Below are positions 9,878 to 19,060 of a DNA stretch of 64,000 bases, piece by piece (positions within the stretch are counted from its first letter, which is position 1; each line of letters starts with the position of its first letter). The translations under genes were made by a program, and so were the position numbers. Below the pieces are notes generated by a model. That model was not told where the DNA came from, searched no databases, and saw only the letters and a program-made list of their open reading frames with translations. Source of the DNA: Icerya purchasi (taxonomy: Eukaryota; Arthropoda; Insecta; Hemiptera; Monophlebidae); contig CM077116.1 of the NCBI GenBank assembly GCA_039619475.1, forward strand, positions 2,852,001 through 2,916,000, given 5' to 3'.

Positions 9878-10521
9878 GTGTGCCGGATGTCAAATTATGT
9901 AATGTATATGCGTTATAAAAACAAAAATAAAATTGTAGCAGAGCGGGTAGTAAAAAATTTAAAGCGCATATACATTACAGGGCTTCAATACATTTATTAC
10001 ATCTTTTTCTCCTCCGAATGCATTGACGTCAAGATAACTTGCTTAGTACTTGAACTCGATTGCATTCGATTTATTTCTGTTTTCTCTCGCATTTGCTGCA
10101 TCACTGGTTCAGCGGTGAGATTTACTAGCCATATAGCAAAGAGCTATGTAGCAAGAAACTTTGCGCAGCATAATTTAACCCTAACGGGTATCATTTCATC
10201 TATACAAAGGTTTCAAAACGTGTTTGCTCTTAGCAGAAATTTTTTGTTTGCCTCATACGTTTTCCTAGACAAATGTACTCTTTCTTCCTTCTTTTCATTA
10301 CTTTTAGAATTCCCTTCTAATCTATTAGCACCGACTTACTTTCTCCGGATTTATAATCGTTACAATTTACTTTCTTCCCTTTCTCTCCCAACCTATTTCA
10401 ATCACATTAATATGAATGTCTTTGCTTTTCTTTTCACCTTATACCAATTATTGTGCCTTCTTACTGTTTTTGTCTTCCCCTTTTCCAATCCTTATACTTC
10501 TAATACATTGCATGTTTCACC
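9878..10521 (+). other. Pyrimidine-rich leader of Jockey-like element; ORF doubtful
   Basis: An open frame of ~215 codons overlaps this stretch, but its product is Phe/Leu/Ser/Tyr-rich with no motif and no gag zinc knuckle. The composition matches CT-rich leader DNA on the plus strand. It abuts the endonuclease start (ATGATGG at 10522), so I treat it as leader rather than a gene. Confidence 0.3.
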
Positions 10522-11126
10522 ATGATGGCTGCGTTCAATATACTTCAGTGGAATTGTCGTAGCCTCAGAGCCAATAAAAATTCATTAGAAGGTCTATCGG
10601 ATGTTTATAAGGTTAGCGTTGCTCTTATTTCAGAAACGTGGCTTTGGTCTGGCACGAACTTTAATATTAGAGGTTATAAAATAATTAGATGTGATCGTTA
10701 TGATGGGTATGGTGGTTCCGCAATCCTCGTTAAAAATGACATTCCTTTTAGCTCTGACAATGTTTCTCTGAACCTATTTCTTATTGCTAACCAGCCCAAC
10801 ATTGTCCACGTCTCTATCCGTACTAGCCTTCTACATCCCATTAACTTTGTCTCCATCTACGTTCCCCCTGATTATGATCTTCACTTTCCACTTTTTTCAA
10901 CTTTATCCGGCAACCATGTATTATTGGGAGCGACTGGAATGCCCATTCGCCCTTGTGGAGTTGCACATCCTACAATTCCAACGGTTCCAACCTTGAGAAT
11001 GTTATTCTTTCCGATAATTCAATTCTCCTTAATGATCACTCCCCAAGCTATTTCAGGAATCCATCAATTTCTAGTTCTCTTGATCTAACCTTTGCTTCTT
11101 CCACCATTGGTCTTAATTATAACTAG
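10522..11126 (+). pseudogene. Jockey-like EEP endonuclease, 5' part
   Basis: ATG 10522 (or 10525) starts with FNILQWNCRSLRANKNSLEG, then VALISETWLW, GYGGSAILVKND and FVSIYVPPDY, the endonuclease motifs of Jockey-superfamily elements. At about 10930 the frame changes: the expected GDWNAHSPLW and SSSLDLTFASSTIGLN appear one frame over, up to the LTR insertion at 11127. The domain resumes after the LTR with FYGSDHVHILITP, carrying the terminal Asp-His pair. So the catalytic residues survive but the frame and contiguity do not. Confidence 0.8.
11123..11126. repeat. 4-bp target duplication CTAG, left of solo LTR
   Basis: CTAG at 11123-11126 is repeated at 11751-11754, flanking the LTR. Confidence 0.8.
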
Positions 11127-11750
11127 TGTTATGCTCCAAACTTCCGTTGATGTCGGAATGCTAACATCGTCGTTTATAATTTCGACAATTGCTGTACACG
11201 CACTTCGCTAAGATATTATTCGCTGACACCACGCAATAATCGCGGTGTTGAAACTAAAACCCCGTTTTATGGCGCAACGTTAACATCGCTGTTTAATGTT
11301 TCGCCTAACGGTGCATACGCGATTCAATAAGTTTTATTCGCGAACGCCGTTAAATTTGTTAAGCCTTCTTCTTTTTTCTTCACGCTTTTGTTGCGAATGA
11401 CGCAAATTTAATTAGGTCGTCATTAGACCAGTCCGATATATATACATTCCCGTTTTCGATGCTTTTTTCGGATTTAGTTTGGTTCTAGTACTAGGCAAAA
11501 CCTTTACCGGAATTAAGTCTCCGCGGTATCGGATTAACCGATAAATCGAACAAGTCTGTCCGATTAGTTTTTGTAGCGCTAATCGTGTCTTCGCAGGCTA
11601 ACGAATCTTTCTCTATATCTGTTATTACCGCGTATTTCGATCACCACTTTCATTTTTACTTGAAATAAACGTGAAATCAAATCAGAACGTTTTTATTTTT
11701 CACCGAAAAAGGGTTGATGAGTGTTCCCGTATTCATCCGGGACAATAACA
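11127..11750. mobile_element. Solo LTR, 624 bp, with CTAG target duplication
   Basis: Begins TGTTATG and ends ATAACA, so the TG...CA termini sit in a short inverted repeat (TGTTAT/ATAACA). It is flanked by CTAG on both sides and lies inside the Jockey-like endonuclease, whose coding resumes immediately after. A TATA-like stretch is near 11436-11445 and a polyadenylation signal AATAAA at 11664-11669, consistent with U3-R-U5 order on the plus strand. The 4-bp duplication suits gypsy-type elements. No internal region is present, so it is a product of LTR-LTR recombination. Confidence 0.85.
11162..11348 (+). repeat. Diverged tandem duplication within the LTR U3
   Basis: 11162-11229 and 11281-11348 are related: both read TAACATCG, a GTTTA-T-TTTCG stretch, then ACGC and a TTATTCGC-GA-CG end. 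About 119 bases separate the copies. Repeated U3 blocks often carry enhancer sites; here that is inference. Confidence 0.6.
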
Positions 11751-11754
11751 CTAG

Positions 11755-11861
11755 AGAACTTTTATGGGTTTTTACGGCAGTGACCATGTTCATATTCTAA
11801 TAACTCCTGTTAACTTTTCTTCTCCGACTTGTTTCAGCCCGCTACATTCTCCTCGGTGGAA
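11755..11861 (+). pseudogene. Jockey-like endonuclease, 3' continuation after LTR
   Basis: Reads RTFMGFYGSDHVHILITPVN followed by CFSPLHSPRWN, the end of the endonuclease domain and the start of the linker. It ends at the mariner target TA at 11862-11863. Confidence 0.7.
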
Positions 11862-11863
11862 TA

Positions 11864-12562
11864 ATGGGTTGAAGAATAAGTTCGTAGCGTTTTTTTCGAA
11901 GAGTTTTATTTAAACGATTTGTTTTTTGTATGGCAAACTGTTAGTTTTTATTAGAAAGTGCTTTTTCTGCTCTACAAAACTGTGTTATTTGTTTTTTTTT
12001 AACAATTTAATTTTTCATCATTTTTCAGGCTTAGAAATGGAATTCCCAGGGGGCAAAAATCAGCATTTTCGGCCCCTGCTCTTCTTTGCATTTCATCGGG
12101 GTCAAAAAGCAGCCGAAGCAGCCCGAGACATTTGCGAGGTGTACAAAAAATGTGTCATAGGCGAGTCTACAGCACGGAAATGGTTTGCGAAGTTCAAAAA
12201 CGACCACTGCCTCGTAGCAGACCTTCGGAATTCGATGAAGAGCGTCTCAAGGCACTTTTGAAAGAGGACGATCGCCAGATAAGTCGTGAATTAGCCGACA
12301 AAATGAACTGCGATCAAAAAACGATTCTCAATCATCTCCACTCGATGGAATCTGCCGAAAAATTGGGAGCCTGGATGCCTCACGAACTTACGGAAAACAA
12401 CAAAGAAAATCGTCTTCGAATTGCTGCTCAATATCTTGCCCGGGTGGGATGAGATCGTAAACAACAACGGCGAATACATAATTGATTAATTTATTGTTAT
12501 AGTTATTGTTTTTTGTTTAAATAAAACTCTTCGAAAAAAACGCTACGAACTTATTAACCCAT
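11864..12562 (+). mobile_element. Internally deleted mariner element, TA target duplication
   Basis: Flanked by TA at 11862-11863 and 12563-12564. The left end starts ATGGGTTGAAGAATAAGTTC and continues GTAGCG, seven T, CGAAGAG, TTTTATTTAAAC. The right end is the reverse complement, except that four bases (GAAG) near the tip are absent. Total 699 bp, about half of an autonomous mariner. The coding part keeps the helix-turn-helix domains and the extreme C-terminus but lacks the catalytic core. Confidence 0.85.
12037..12455 (+). pseudogene. Mariner transposase N-terminus, frameshifted
   Basis: ATG 12037 reads MEFPGGKNQHFRPLLFFAFH, then AAEAARDICEVYKK and ESTARKWFAKFKN, the first mariner helix-turn-helix. 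Near 12195 the frame changes to PSEFDEERLKALLKEDDRQ and NCDQKTILNHLHSM, the second helix-turn-helix, ending RLRIAAQYLAR. The catalytic DD34D region is deleted. Sequence after 12445 reads WDEIVNNNGEYIID, which belongs to the transposase C-terminus. The deletion junction is therefore about 12440-12450. Confidence 0.8.
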
Positions 12563-12674
12563 TATAATTGATTCCTTCCTATTCTAATTGTTTCTGGGTA
12601 AAGGTCCCCGGTTGACGGGCCCAAAAAAGAATAAAAAAAAAGGGCGCTTGTATTTAACCTCAACCGATCCTTTT

Positions 12675-13082
12675 GATGCCGATAGGCAATTTGAAAAAAT
12701 ACATTAAATTATCAGTGATCAAAGCATAGAATAGCCAATGGTCGGCAGTGCCAGATTCCAATAAATTACGATTAATACGAAGTTCAACACGTGCCTGGAG
12801 AACCTCTACCTCTGAATGCTGCCTAGAAGAGGTCGTGGTTCCCCGTTTGTGCGTAGGCCACATTAAAATTACAGTTATCTTTTCAATCACTAATCCATCC
12901 CAATATGTTCAATTTTTAACGTACTCGTCTTCGTCCAATACATTCCCACAACCTGTTTCGAGTCCCACAGAAATAACCTCAGTCTTCCTCTCGCCGTCCA
13001 TAATATTCTTTCTGACTCCCAAAATAACGTCCAAAATCTCCTAACATTCCTCAAAACAACTAACTTGTTTTCACAAATCTAA
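12675..13082 (+). pseudogene. RNase H / C-terminal end of Jockey-like element
   Basis: Frame reads IKLSVIKA, stop (TAG, probably from a Trp codon), NSQWSAVPDSNKLRLIRSST, RAWRTSTSECCLEEVVVPRL, CVGHIKIT. This is the end of the RNase H region of Jockey-like elements, where EEVV-RLR-GH is conserved. After a frame change the C-terminus reads NNLSLPLAVHNILSDSQNNV and LLTFLKTTNLFSQI, stop at 13080-13082. A plausible Cys-rich motif is degraded. Same strand and order as the 5' endonuclease, so I take both as one element with the RT deleted. Confidence 0.7.
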
Positions 13083-13140
13083 ACCCTTTCCCAAACACAT
13101 GTCTCTGGCCTAAGATGCAGTACATGGCACGTAAAACGAC

Positions 13141-14759
13141 AGGTAAACAGATAAACAAAAGCATAACTTACTAAAGAAAATGGTGTGTGTTCATTTTTTC
13201 CTTTTTTTCTTATTATAACGAAGCACTTATAGGATTCTAAAACTCCACAAAAATATTTTATAAATGTTTCAAATTCAATCTGCGACTTAATGAGGAATAC
13301 GATTATTCTTTATCCTTAATTATAAATTTAAAACATTAGAAGGAATAAATGGACTTCATATTAATAAAAGAACATAATTTTTAAAATGTTTCCCTTTTGT
13401 ATTAATTACTCGGTTGTAAAATAAATGTTTCGTTATTACTTTTACATTCCATAAAAAAATTAAGTTAAGGGACCTCGCCACGTTTATCCACCGATTTATT
13501 TAACTATAATATAAAAGGATTATTAATTCACCAGCTTAAATGTTACAAGACACTGTATTATTTATCTTTCTTCGAACTTTGCTGTTGTATACTGGAATTC
13601 TGTTCCCCAAATATCATTTTTTCTCCTCACAAATGTATAAAAATAGTTTTAAGCATTTTCAAACACTAAAAATTCTAACCTCTTAAAATTTCAATATAAA
13701 TTTCTTCTATTTTAATTATTAATTTATTGCAAACATTAATTTATATTTTCAACCCTAAATTGTTAAATACGTATTACAATGTGTACGTATGTATATATAA
13801 AAACATAAAATTTTGGTTTTGACTGAAAAAGTAAAAAACCGAAATTTCATTTTTAATACAACTTACAGGCCCTTGAAGTCATTTTGCAAACAAAACATGA
13901 ATTTTAAAGAACCACTGACTTATGGTATACATTACAGAAAAAAAAAAAAAAAAATTTTTATTGTATTACTTCAAAACACAAAAAAATGTATTTACTTCTT
14001 CATTTATTAAATAAGAAAACTTTGTAAAAAAGAAATCAATTTTAAAGGACAGTGTTATATTTTCTCAAAAACATTTAAATAAAGGATTCGCAATATTGGT
14101 CCCAATTTTTCCGTAAGATAGTTTTTAAAAATTTTAAAATACTTCAAATGTTAGATCTGAAATCGGCATTTATTTATAAAAATACGATTACTAATATGAA
14201 AATTACTTTAACCTTTTGCAAGTGGAATATTATCATAAATATAATTAACCAGAACTACTTTCCGTTGCCTCCGTGATTTAAATTTGTTTCATAATAAAAG
14301 TAGATTAATCTTATGAAAAGTTTCGTTTATTTACATTAATATATTAGAACCATAATTTTTACTAAATGATCTGGTGAGCGGACAAAAACTTCACGATGCT
14401 TTTATTTTTCTTTGTTTACAAAAGAAATAATTTTTAAATGATTCTACATATTTTTTAAGAAAAATATTCTATAAAAATAAATGATTACAAAAAAATTGTA
14501 TGTAATTTGAAACAAACAAAAAGAAAACTATATATGGCTCGAAGTCAGCTATACTAACATTTATAAATAGATAATGTAATATGTATCATAGCCGATTAAT
14601 TCTTTTTACAATTATCAATGCATTTATATAAAACAAAGTGACTTTTACAGATTAAACTATTTAAAACTTTGTTAAAATATTTTATATTTTAATAACAGTG
14701 AAAATTATTACAATAGTTTTTTAGAAATAATCCGATAAAAATAAACATTTTGAAAATTA
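13141..14759. other. AT-rich DNA, no gene seen
   Basis: Only short chance ORFs, A/T homopolymers and no recognisable element ends. Confidence 0.5.
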
Positions 14760-14960
14760 GTACTTACTAATGTAGCAGTTGGATAATCTGTTAACATAAC
14801 GAGTATCAGCTCGACATTTTATTTACTACCGTTCACATAAGTGACAAAATTTCACCAACCACAAAAACTTAATGCAAAGCTGAATACAAATCAACTAAAC
14901 ACTGATCTATAAGAAACAGGTCAATGATTACAGCTATGTGTAAACAGCTGTTCAGGAAGT
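14760..14960 (-). repeat. Dispersed repeat with ATG and splice-donor-like end (copy 1)
   Basis: On the minus strand this reads a leader containing AAACAGCTG, then AATAAAATGTCGAGCTGATA and, about 60 bases after the ATG, GTAAGTACTAA, a strong donor-like sequence. It aligns by eye along most of its length with 53930-54140 (minus). The ATG frame here hits TGA after three codons. It could be a first exon of an older mobile element or gene family; identity unknown. Confidence 0.45.
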
Positions 14961-15829
14961 GGCGTTTGCTACGCAATAACGTACCTGAACCGCTATTACG
15001 CACTGCGTGAATGTCCATTATAAATTCAAAGATGAAATCAGCTGATACAAAACTATGTCGCCTACAAGTTTATCGGGAACGAACATGTATAAATACGATA
15101 CTCAAAAAACATCGAATAGTACTTAAAAAGAATCGATATTCATTTGGTAGTATTTAACGCTTTAAATTTAAATTTTATCGATTTTTTTTTTTTTTTTATA
15201 GAGATACACGAATCACAATTAATTTTGGTTTTTTATTTTTTAATAATAATAGATCATTATGTTGTATTTATTCATATTTTATGCCATATAATTTTTAGTT
15301 TATTCAAAATTGGAGTACATACAGATTTATCGTTAAAATTTTCAATATAAGTGAATAAAGGAAAAAAACTGTTATTAATTTTATATAGTTTTTGTGTTTT
15401 AATAATTATATTTTTTATACTGGTGTGGAGGTACAGACTTATAATTTAGCCGTCCGATTTATTTTCGCACTACAAAGCAATTTCAAAGTAGAAAAGTGTT
15501 TTCTTTGTTCCTTTCTCTACTGCTTGCATATTAATTTTATTAAAGTGGTAATACCAGTTACAGTGATACAAAAGCACGTCTTCTATGTGCCAAATAACAA
15601 GCAAATAATGTTATATTTTAATATTGCTATTTTTGCTTTCAACGGTAAATGATAAACGTTATCATCTATAAAGCGATGATTCCAATTTGGTCACCTAAAA
15701 CTACTGTTAAGTTAAATTATATTTGAAAACTAAAAGCTTCATAACACACGTTGAAAATTAAGAAACCAACTCTTGTGTTGTTATACAATGAGTGAAAATA
15801 GATATTTATTTGCATTTCTCATTTCCTTG
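14961..15829. other. AT-rich DNA, no gene seen
   Basis: No supported feature. A short GC-richer patch lies near 14945-15010. Confidence 0.4.
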
Positions 15830-15837
15830 ATCCTAAG

Positions 15838-16313
15838 GCCACTGTCCACTTGCAAGCAAAATTGTCGGAAGTCCCTTGCGACAGTAGTCACACAAATGGA
15901 CACACATAAAAAATTGTCCGGCAGTTACTGTCGGGAGTACTATCAAACAGTCAACTAGTAGGAAATTTTCTGGCATGTAGAAAAGTTGATACTAGCTGTT
16001 TGACAGTAACTTGCAAATATCAAGCGATGTTTGATATTTTTCGAGCGCTATCCAACAGTTGTGTTTTTAAATCTATATATTTATGTATAATCACATCTAT
16101 TTTCGATTTCGATAATCACTTTTGCTGTTGGTTTCATGTTCTGATTAGTTTGTTATTGCTGATGTTTTTGTTTATAATTTTAATTTAACAATGTCTTTTA
16201 AAAAAGAATGGTCTAAGGAAGAAGTATTTTATTTAATTAGTTTGTATGAAGAAAATTCAGTGTTACGCAAACGAAAGACCTTAATTATTGCAATCGTAAT
16301 AAAAAATATATAG
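15838..16313 (+). mobile_element. Possible PIF/Harbinger-type fragment with MADF-like ORF
   Basis: A sequence beginning GGCCACTGTCCACTTGCAAG, followed by partly repeated, partly inverted blocks (TACTGTC, AAACAG, TTACTGTC), precedes a small ORF with a MADF/Myb-like start. The combination is what a PIF/Harbinger 5' end with its DNA-binding ORF would look like, but no transposase and no second terminus were found. Confidence 0.3.
16191..16313 (+). pseudogene. MADF-like domain start, truncated
   Basis: ATG 16191 opens 40 codons reading MSFKKEWSKEEVFYLISLYE then ENSVLRKRKT. The spacing of Trp, EE, and L-LYEE-SVL matches the first helix of MADF domains. The expected Trp after VL is missing and the frame ends at 16311-16313. 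Confidence 0.4.
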
Positions 16314-16348
16314 CATCTGACCGAACTTTCGGTTTCGATTTCGGCCTA

Positions 16349-16373
16349 GTTTCGGCTGCTACCCAGCCGAAAC
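16349..16373. repeat. 10-bp hairpin in a TTTCGG-rich stretch
   Basis: GTTTCGGCTG (16349-16358) pairs perfectly with CAGCCGAAAC (16364-16373) around a 5-nt loop. The surrounding 16318-16385 is a run of TTTCGG/CCGAAA motifs, probably a small palindromic repeat inserted upstream of the hAT remnant. Confidence 0.65.
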
Positions 16374-16418
16374 CAAAACTGAATTCGAGAGTCGGTACAT
16401 TCAGCTACGAGCGACGAA

Positions 16419-16675
16419 ATGTCATACTTATTAGAGCCACAGTTACAAAAAAACTCAGATATTTATTCTTACTGGAATTCTAGTCCATTTCTGTGTTTGA
16501 GAAAGGTTGCACTGAAATTCTTGTCGGCTCCACCGACGAGTGTTTCCAGTGAGCAACATTTAATGCTGCTGATCAAATATATTCTGACAGAAGAACCAAT
16601 TTTCGAGGCGAAAATATTGACGTCAAATCATTGTTTCTCGCTCATAATATTAGATTGTTCAATTATGAATACTGA
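16419..16675 (+). pseudogene. hAT transposase C-terminus (dimerisation domain), frameshifted
   Basis: Reads SYLLEPQLQKNSDIYSYWNS, then KVALKFLSAPPTSVSSEQ. This is the hAT dimerisation signature (YW...A..FL..P.TS..SE). Near 16565 the frame shifts by one and continues AADQIYSDRRTNFRGENIDV and SLFLAHNIRLFNYEY, stop TGA 16673-16675, the expected hAT C-terminus. Upstream catalytic regions are absent or replaced by the TTTCGG repeat. It is a decayed fragment. Confidence 0.75.
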
Positions 16676-17788
16676 TAATCATCAGTTCATTGGAATTATT
16701 AATAGTTGTAGCTCAATGAAACTCTTCACAATTTTTTTATATTAGTTAGAGAAAAATTTGTTATTTTTATACATCAAGTATTATTTGCATTAAAAATATT
16801 TAATTGTTGTACTTAGTAGGTAGGTACCTTTTAATTTTAATTCTACTATTGTAGATTGTAGTTCATTAACAAGAGTACCATGCAAAATGACCAAAGTTTG
16901 GAAGAAATTATTTTGTTCTTAAAATGAAAGAGTATTTTTTGTTTTATGAAACTAAACATATTAGGTAAAAAGTAATTATGTTTGTACGTTTTATTTTATG
17001 TTATTCATAAATATTTTTTTTCTTGTTTGAGTTTTTTCCTGGGCTTGAGAGCAACGGACGATTACCCATCGACACGTGTACATAGCAGCAATTAGGAGTA
17101 ACAAGGAATGGAATCTGACAAAGAATACTATACCAAGGATGGAGAAACAATAACAATCAACGTCGAAAAATGCCAAACGTATGCATCATGAAAAGAAAAG
17201 GAATGACATTGCCGAAGGTAAGAGCAAAAGGAGTTAGCTGTCCCATACCATGGCCACATCTGCAATTACAGAGCCCACTGTACAAACGGACAAAGGAATC
17301 TGGCTATAAATAATTAAGGAAGAAGAAACACGGGATGTTTGAAAAGCAGTTAGATCCATCAAGCACGAAACCTATATAGAACACAGCGCTTAACGTCTGT
17401 AAACAATTATCCGAAAGTTCAATAACTTTCTCCATCACTATAAAGCAAAGTTTATAGTTCTTAATTATGAAACATTAATCATATTTATGGCGACGATTGC
17501 GAAAACAACGCCTACCATTCTGTTAAAAGGAAATGAGCAGAATTTACACCCAACACCATGGCCACACTGCAACAGCAGCGCCCGCAGTGCCGGCTGACAA
17601 GGAGTTCACCTATTTACTGTTAGGGCCGCAAATGCGACAGCGAGCCCGTAAAATTAACTGCGAGCTGTGCCTGTTTGTAACTGTAACTGCAACATCAGTG
17701 CGTGTTCTTCGTTTAGAGAGGAGTTCATTAGAAATAACTGGACACGATAAGTTAGGAATGCCAAAGTGAAAGAGAACTACTGAAAGGA
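16676..17788. other. Mixed spacer with two related ATG-containing leaders
   Basis: No supported gene. About 17248-17285 and 17555-17590 share ACCATGGCCACA followed by CTGCAA and similar downstream bases, each opening a short ORF (MATSAITEPTVQTDKGIW and MATLQQQRPQC). They may be leader/ORF1 starts of two truncated retroelement copies; the evidence is weak. Confidence 0.3.
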
Positions 17789-18307
17789 TTAGATCTTAAT
17801 ATTATGAAGTACAGAGGATAGGAATTTTGCTACAATTGGTATGATCAACGTTGAGTGTAGTGGGAGAATAAAGGACACACAATATGGAGTTGGAACATCA
17901 TGTGAGAGAAGCTCCACGTATAGAGCTGCCCTTTCCGATGATAAAGAGGAGCATTCAAAGAATACATGATCAGAGTCACATACGACTGTGTTATCGATAC
18001 ACAGCAGACAAATAGGAGAGGACACTATGGAGAAACGATACAATGAAGCAGGAAGTCGACTGTAACCAGATCGAAGACGACTGATAGCAGATATGATGAA
18101 TCGGGGAAGGTGCAGAAAATGTAGATACCATGGTTGAGTAGGTGGATTGGGGTGAATGGAAAAATATTGTGAATTAGGACTGGAGAAGGATGATTTATAA
18201 AAAGATTTCCAATTGGCCTTTTGGATACTTTTTGCTATATTTAATAATTCATGAGAAGGAATCCATGTAAAAATGCCGTTCATCTTGACTGCACAAAGCA
18301 ACTTCAC
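17789..18307 (-). pseudogene. RNase H-linked C-terminus of non-LTR element (copy A)
   Basis: Minus frame of 172 codons with WIPSHELLN near the start, the RNase H 'W-PSH' motif, then ISRLRSGYSRLPASLYRFSI and SPICLLCIDNTVVCDSDHVF followed by FECSS. The C-x2-C...DH-x3-FEC pattern is the zinc-like C-terminal motif of I/Jockey-type elements. The upstream RNase H active-site region and RT are missing, as in a 5'-truncated insertion. Related copies: 50752-51804, 56471-57012, 57809-58732. Confidence 0.75.
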
Positions 18308-18328
18308 TAAATTTACTTCAAACAGTAC

Positions 18329-18427
18329 CTGAACACTACAAAAACTAAAGTAATGATTATAAACAAGAGTGAAATAGCAACTTCAGAAGCAATAAAAGTA
18401 AACACAGAGTTAATGCTACGCGTGTAA
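18329..18427 (+). pseudogene. RTE-like reverse transcriptase fragment
   Basis: Plus frame reads LNTTKTKVMIINKSEIATSE then AIKVNTELMLRV, stop TAA. This matches the segment just after the YADD box of RTE-like elements (compare INKDKTKIMIIDRK in the first element). Only ~33 codons survive. Confidence 0.55.
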
Positions 18428-19045
18428 ATAGAATAAAATATTTAATACATATTCCATTACTGCCCAAATTTTGCATGCTCTGCCATAGTTAGTGGTATTT
18501 GGGTCTCTTACTTCTTTGTTAATGCAGAAATATAAGTTCCTACATATTTCTTCAAATCAAGCCTTTGGCATAATATTTGATATGAAAAGCAGAGCCATGT
18601 CAAGTTCTATAGACCAGTACTCTCTGAATGACGGCGAGTGTGATAGCCCATAACCAAATTGCTTTCATTTCTTCAATTTCAACAGTAAATTCCCATTCAT
18701 TCTGATGAGCGTATTATACTGACTATGATACTATATTTTGAACTAAAATATAAAAATTCATCGTTGAGCATAATACTTCAAAAGAAGTCAATATATTGTC
18801 TTAACTTCGTGACAGATTTGCATCTTTCGAAATTCATAATCCAAATTATGAAAATCATTTGGTATGTATATTCTTTGGTTCCATTTGAAAATTGGTTCAT
18901 GGTTGTAAAATGATTCAGAAACGAGTTCTGCTGAAGATGTTGGAGGGTCACATGACAGTATTGTTGATTCCTAAAGTTCAAGTGTCATATTTTCAATCTC
19001 AATGTCAGAACCCCCTTAGTCATCATCCTGCATCATGCCACCCAT
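18410..19045 (-). pseudogene. piggyBac-like transposase relic
   Basis: Reading minus from an ATG at 19045: an acidic N-terminus (GGSDIEIENMTLEL, STILSCDPPTSSAEL) with two stops, then WEFTVEIEEMKAIW near 18680, a frame change, YWSIELDMALLFISNIM near 18615, a stop, FEEICRNLYFCINKEVRDPN and TTNYGRACKIWAVMEYVLN. The order T-EE-KAF, YWS, M...FE.I.R.LHF.DN and D...K.RP is that of piggyBac transposase N-terminal and early catalytic regions. Several stops and shifts mean it is dead. The C-terminal catalytic part and TTAA ends were not found. Confidence 0.65.
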
Positions 19046-19060
19046 CAAGATCAGTTGGAT

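Larger units (their letters stand above)
10522..13140 (+). mobile_element. Jockey/I-like non-LTR element, internally deleted and twice interrupted
   Basis: The 5' endonuclease (10522-11126 and 11755-11861) and 3' RNase H end (about 12675-13082) flank a missing reverse transcriptase. A solo LTR (11127-11750) splits the endonuclease, and a deleted mariner (11864-12562) sits just downstream. The 3' UTR contains GCCTAAGATGCAGTACATGG, closely resembling 28055-28075, another 3' end of the same broad family. Confidence 0.75.

Noticed and set aside
9878..10525. 215-codon ORF upstream of the Jockey-like endonuclease
   Set aside because: Phe/Leu/Ser/Tyr-rich product without motifs; explained by pyrimidine-rich leader DNA. 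No gag zinc knuckle.
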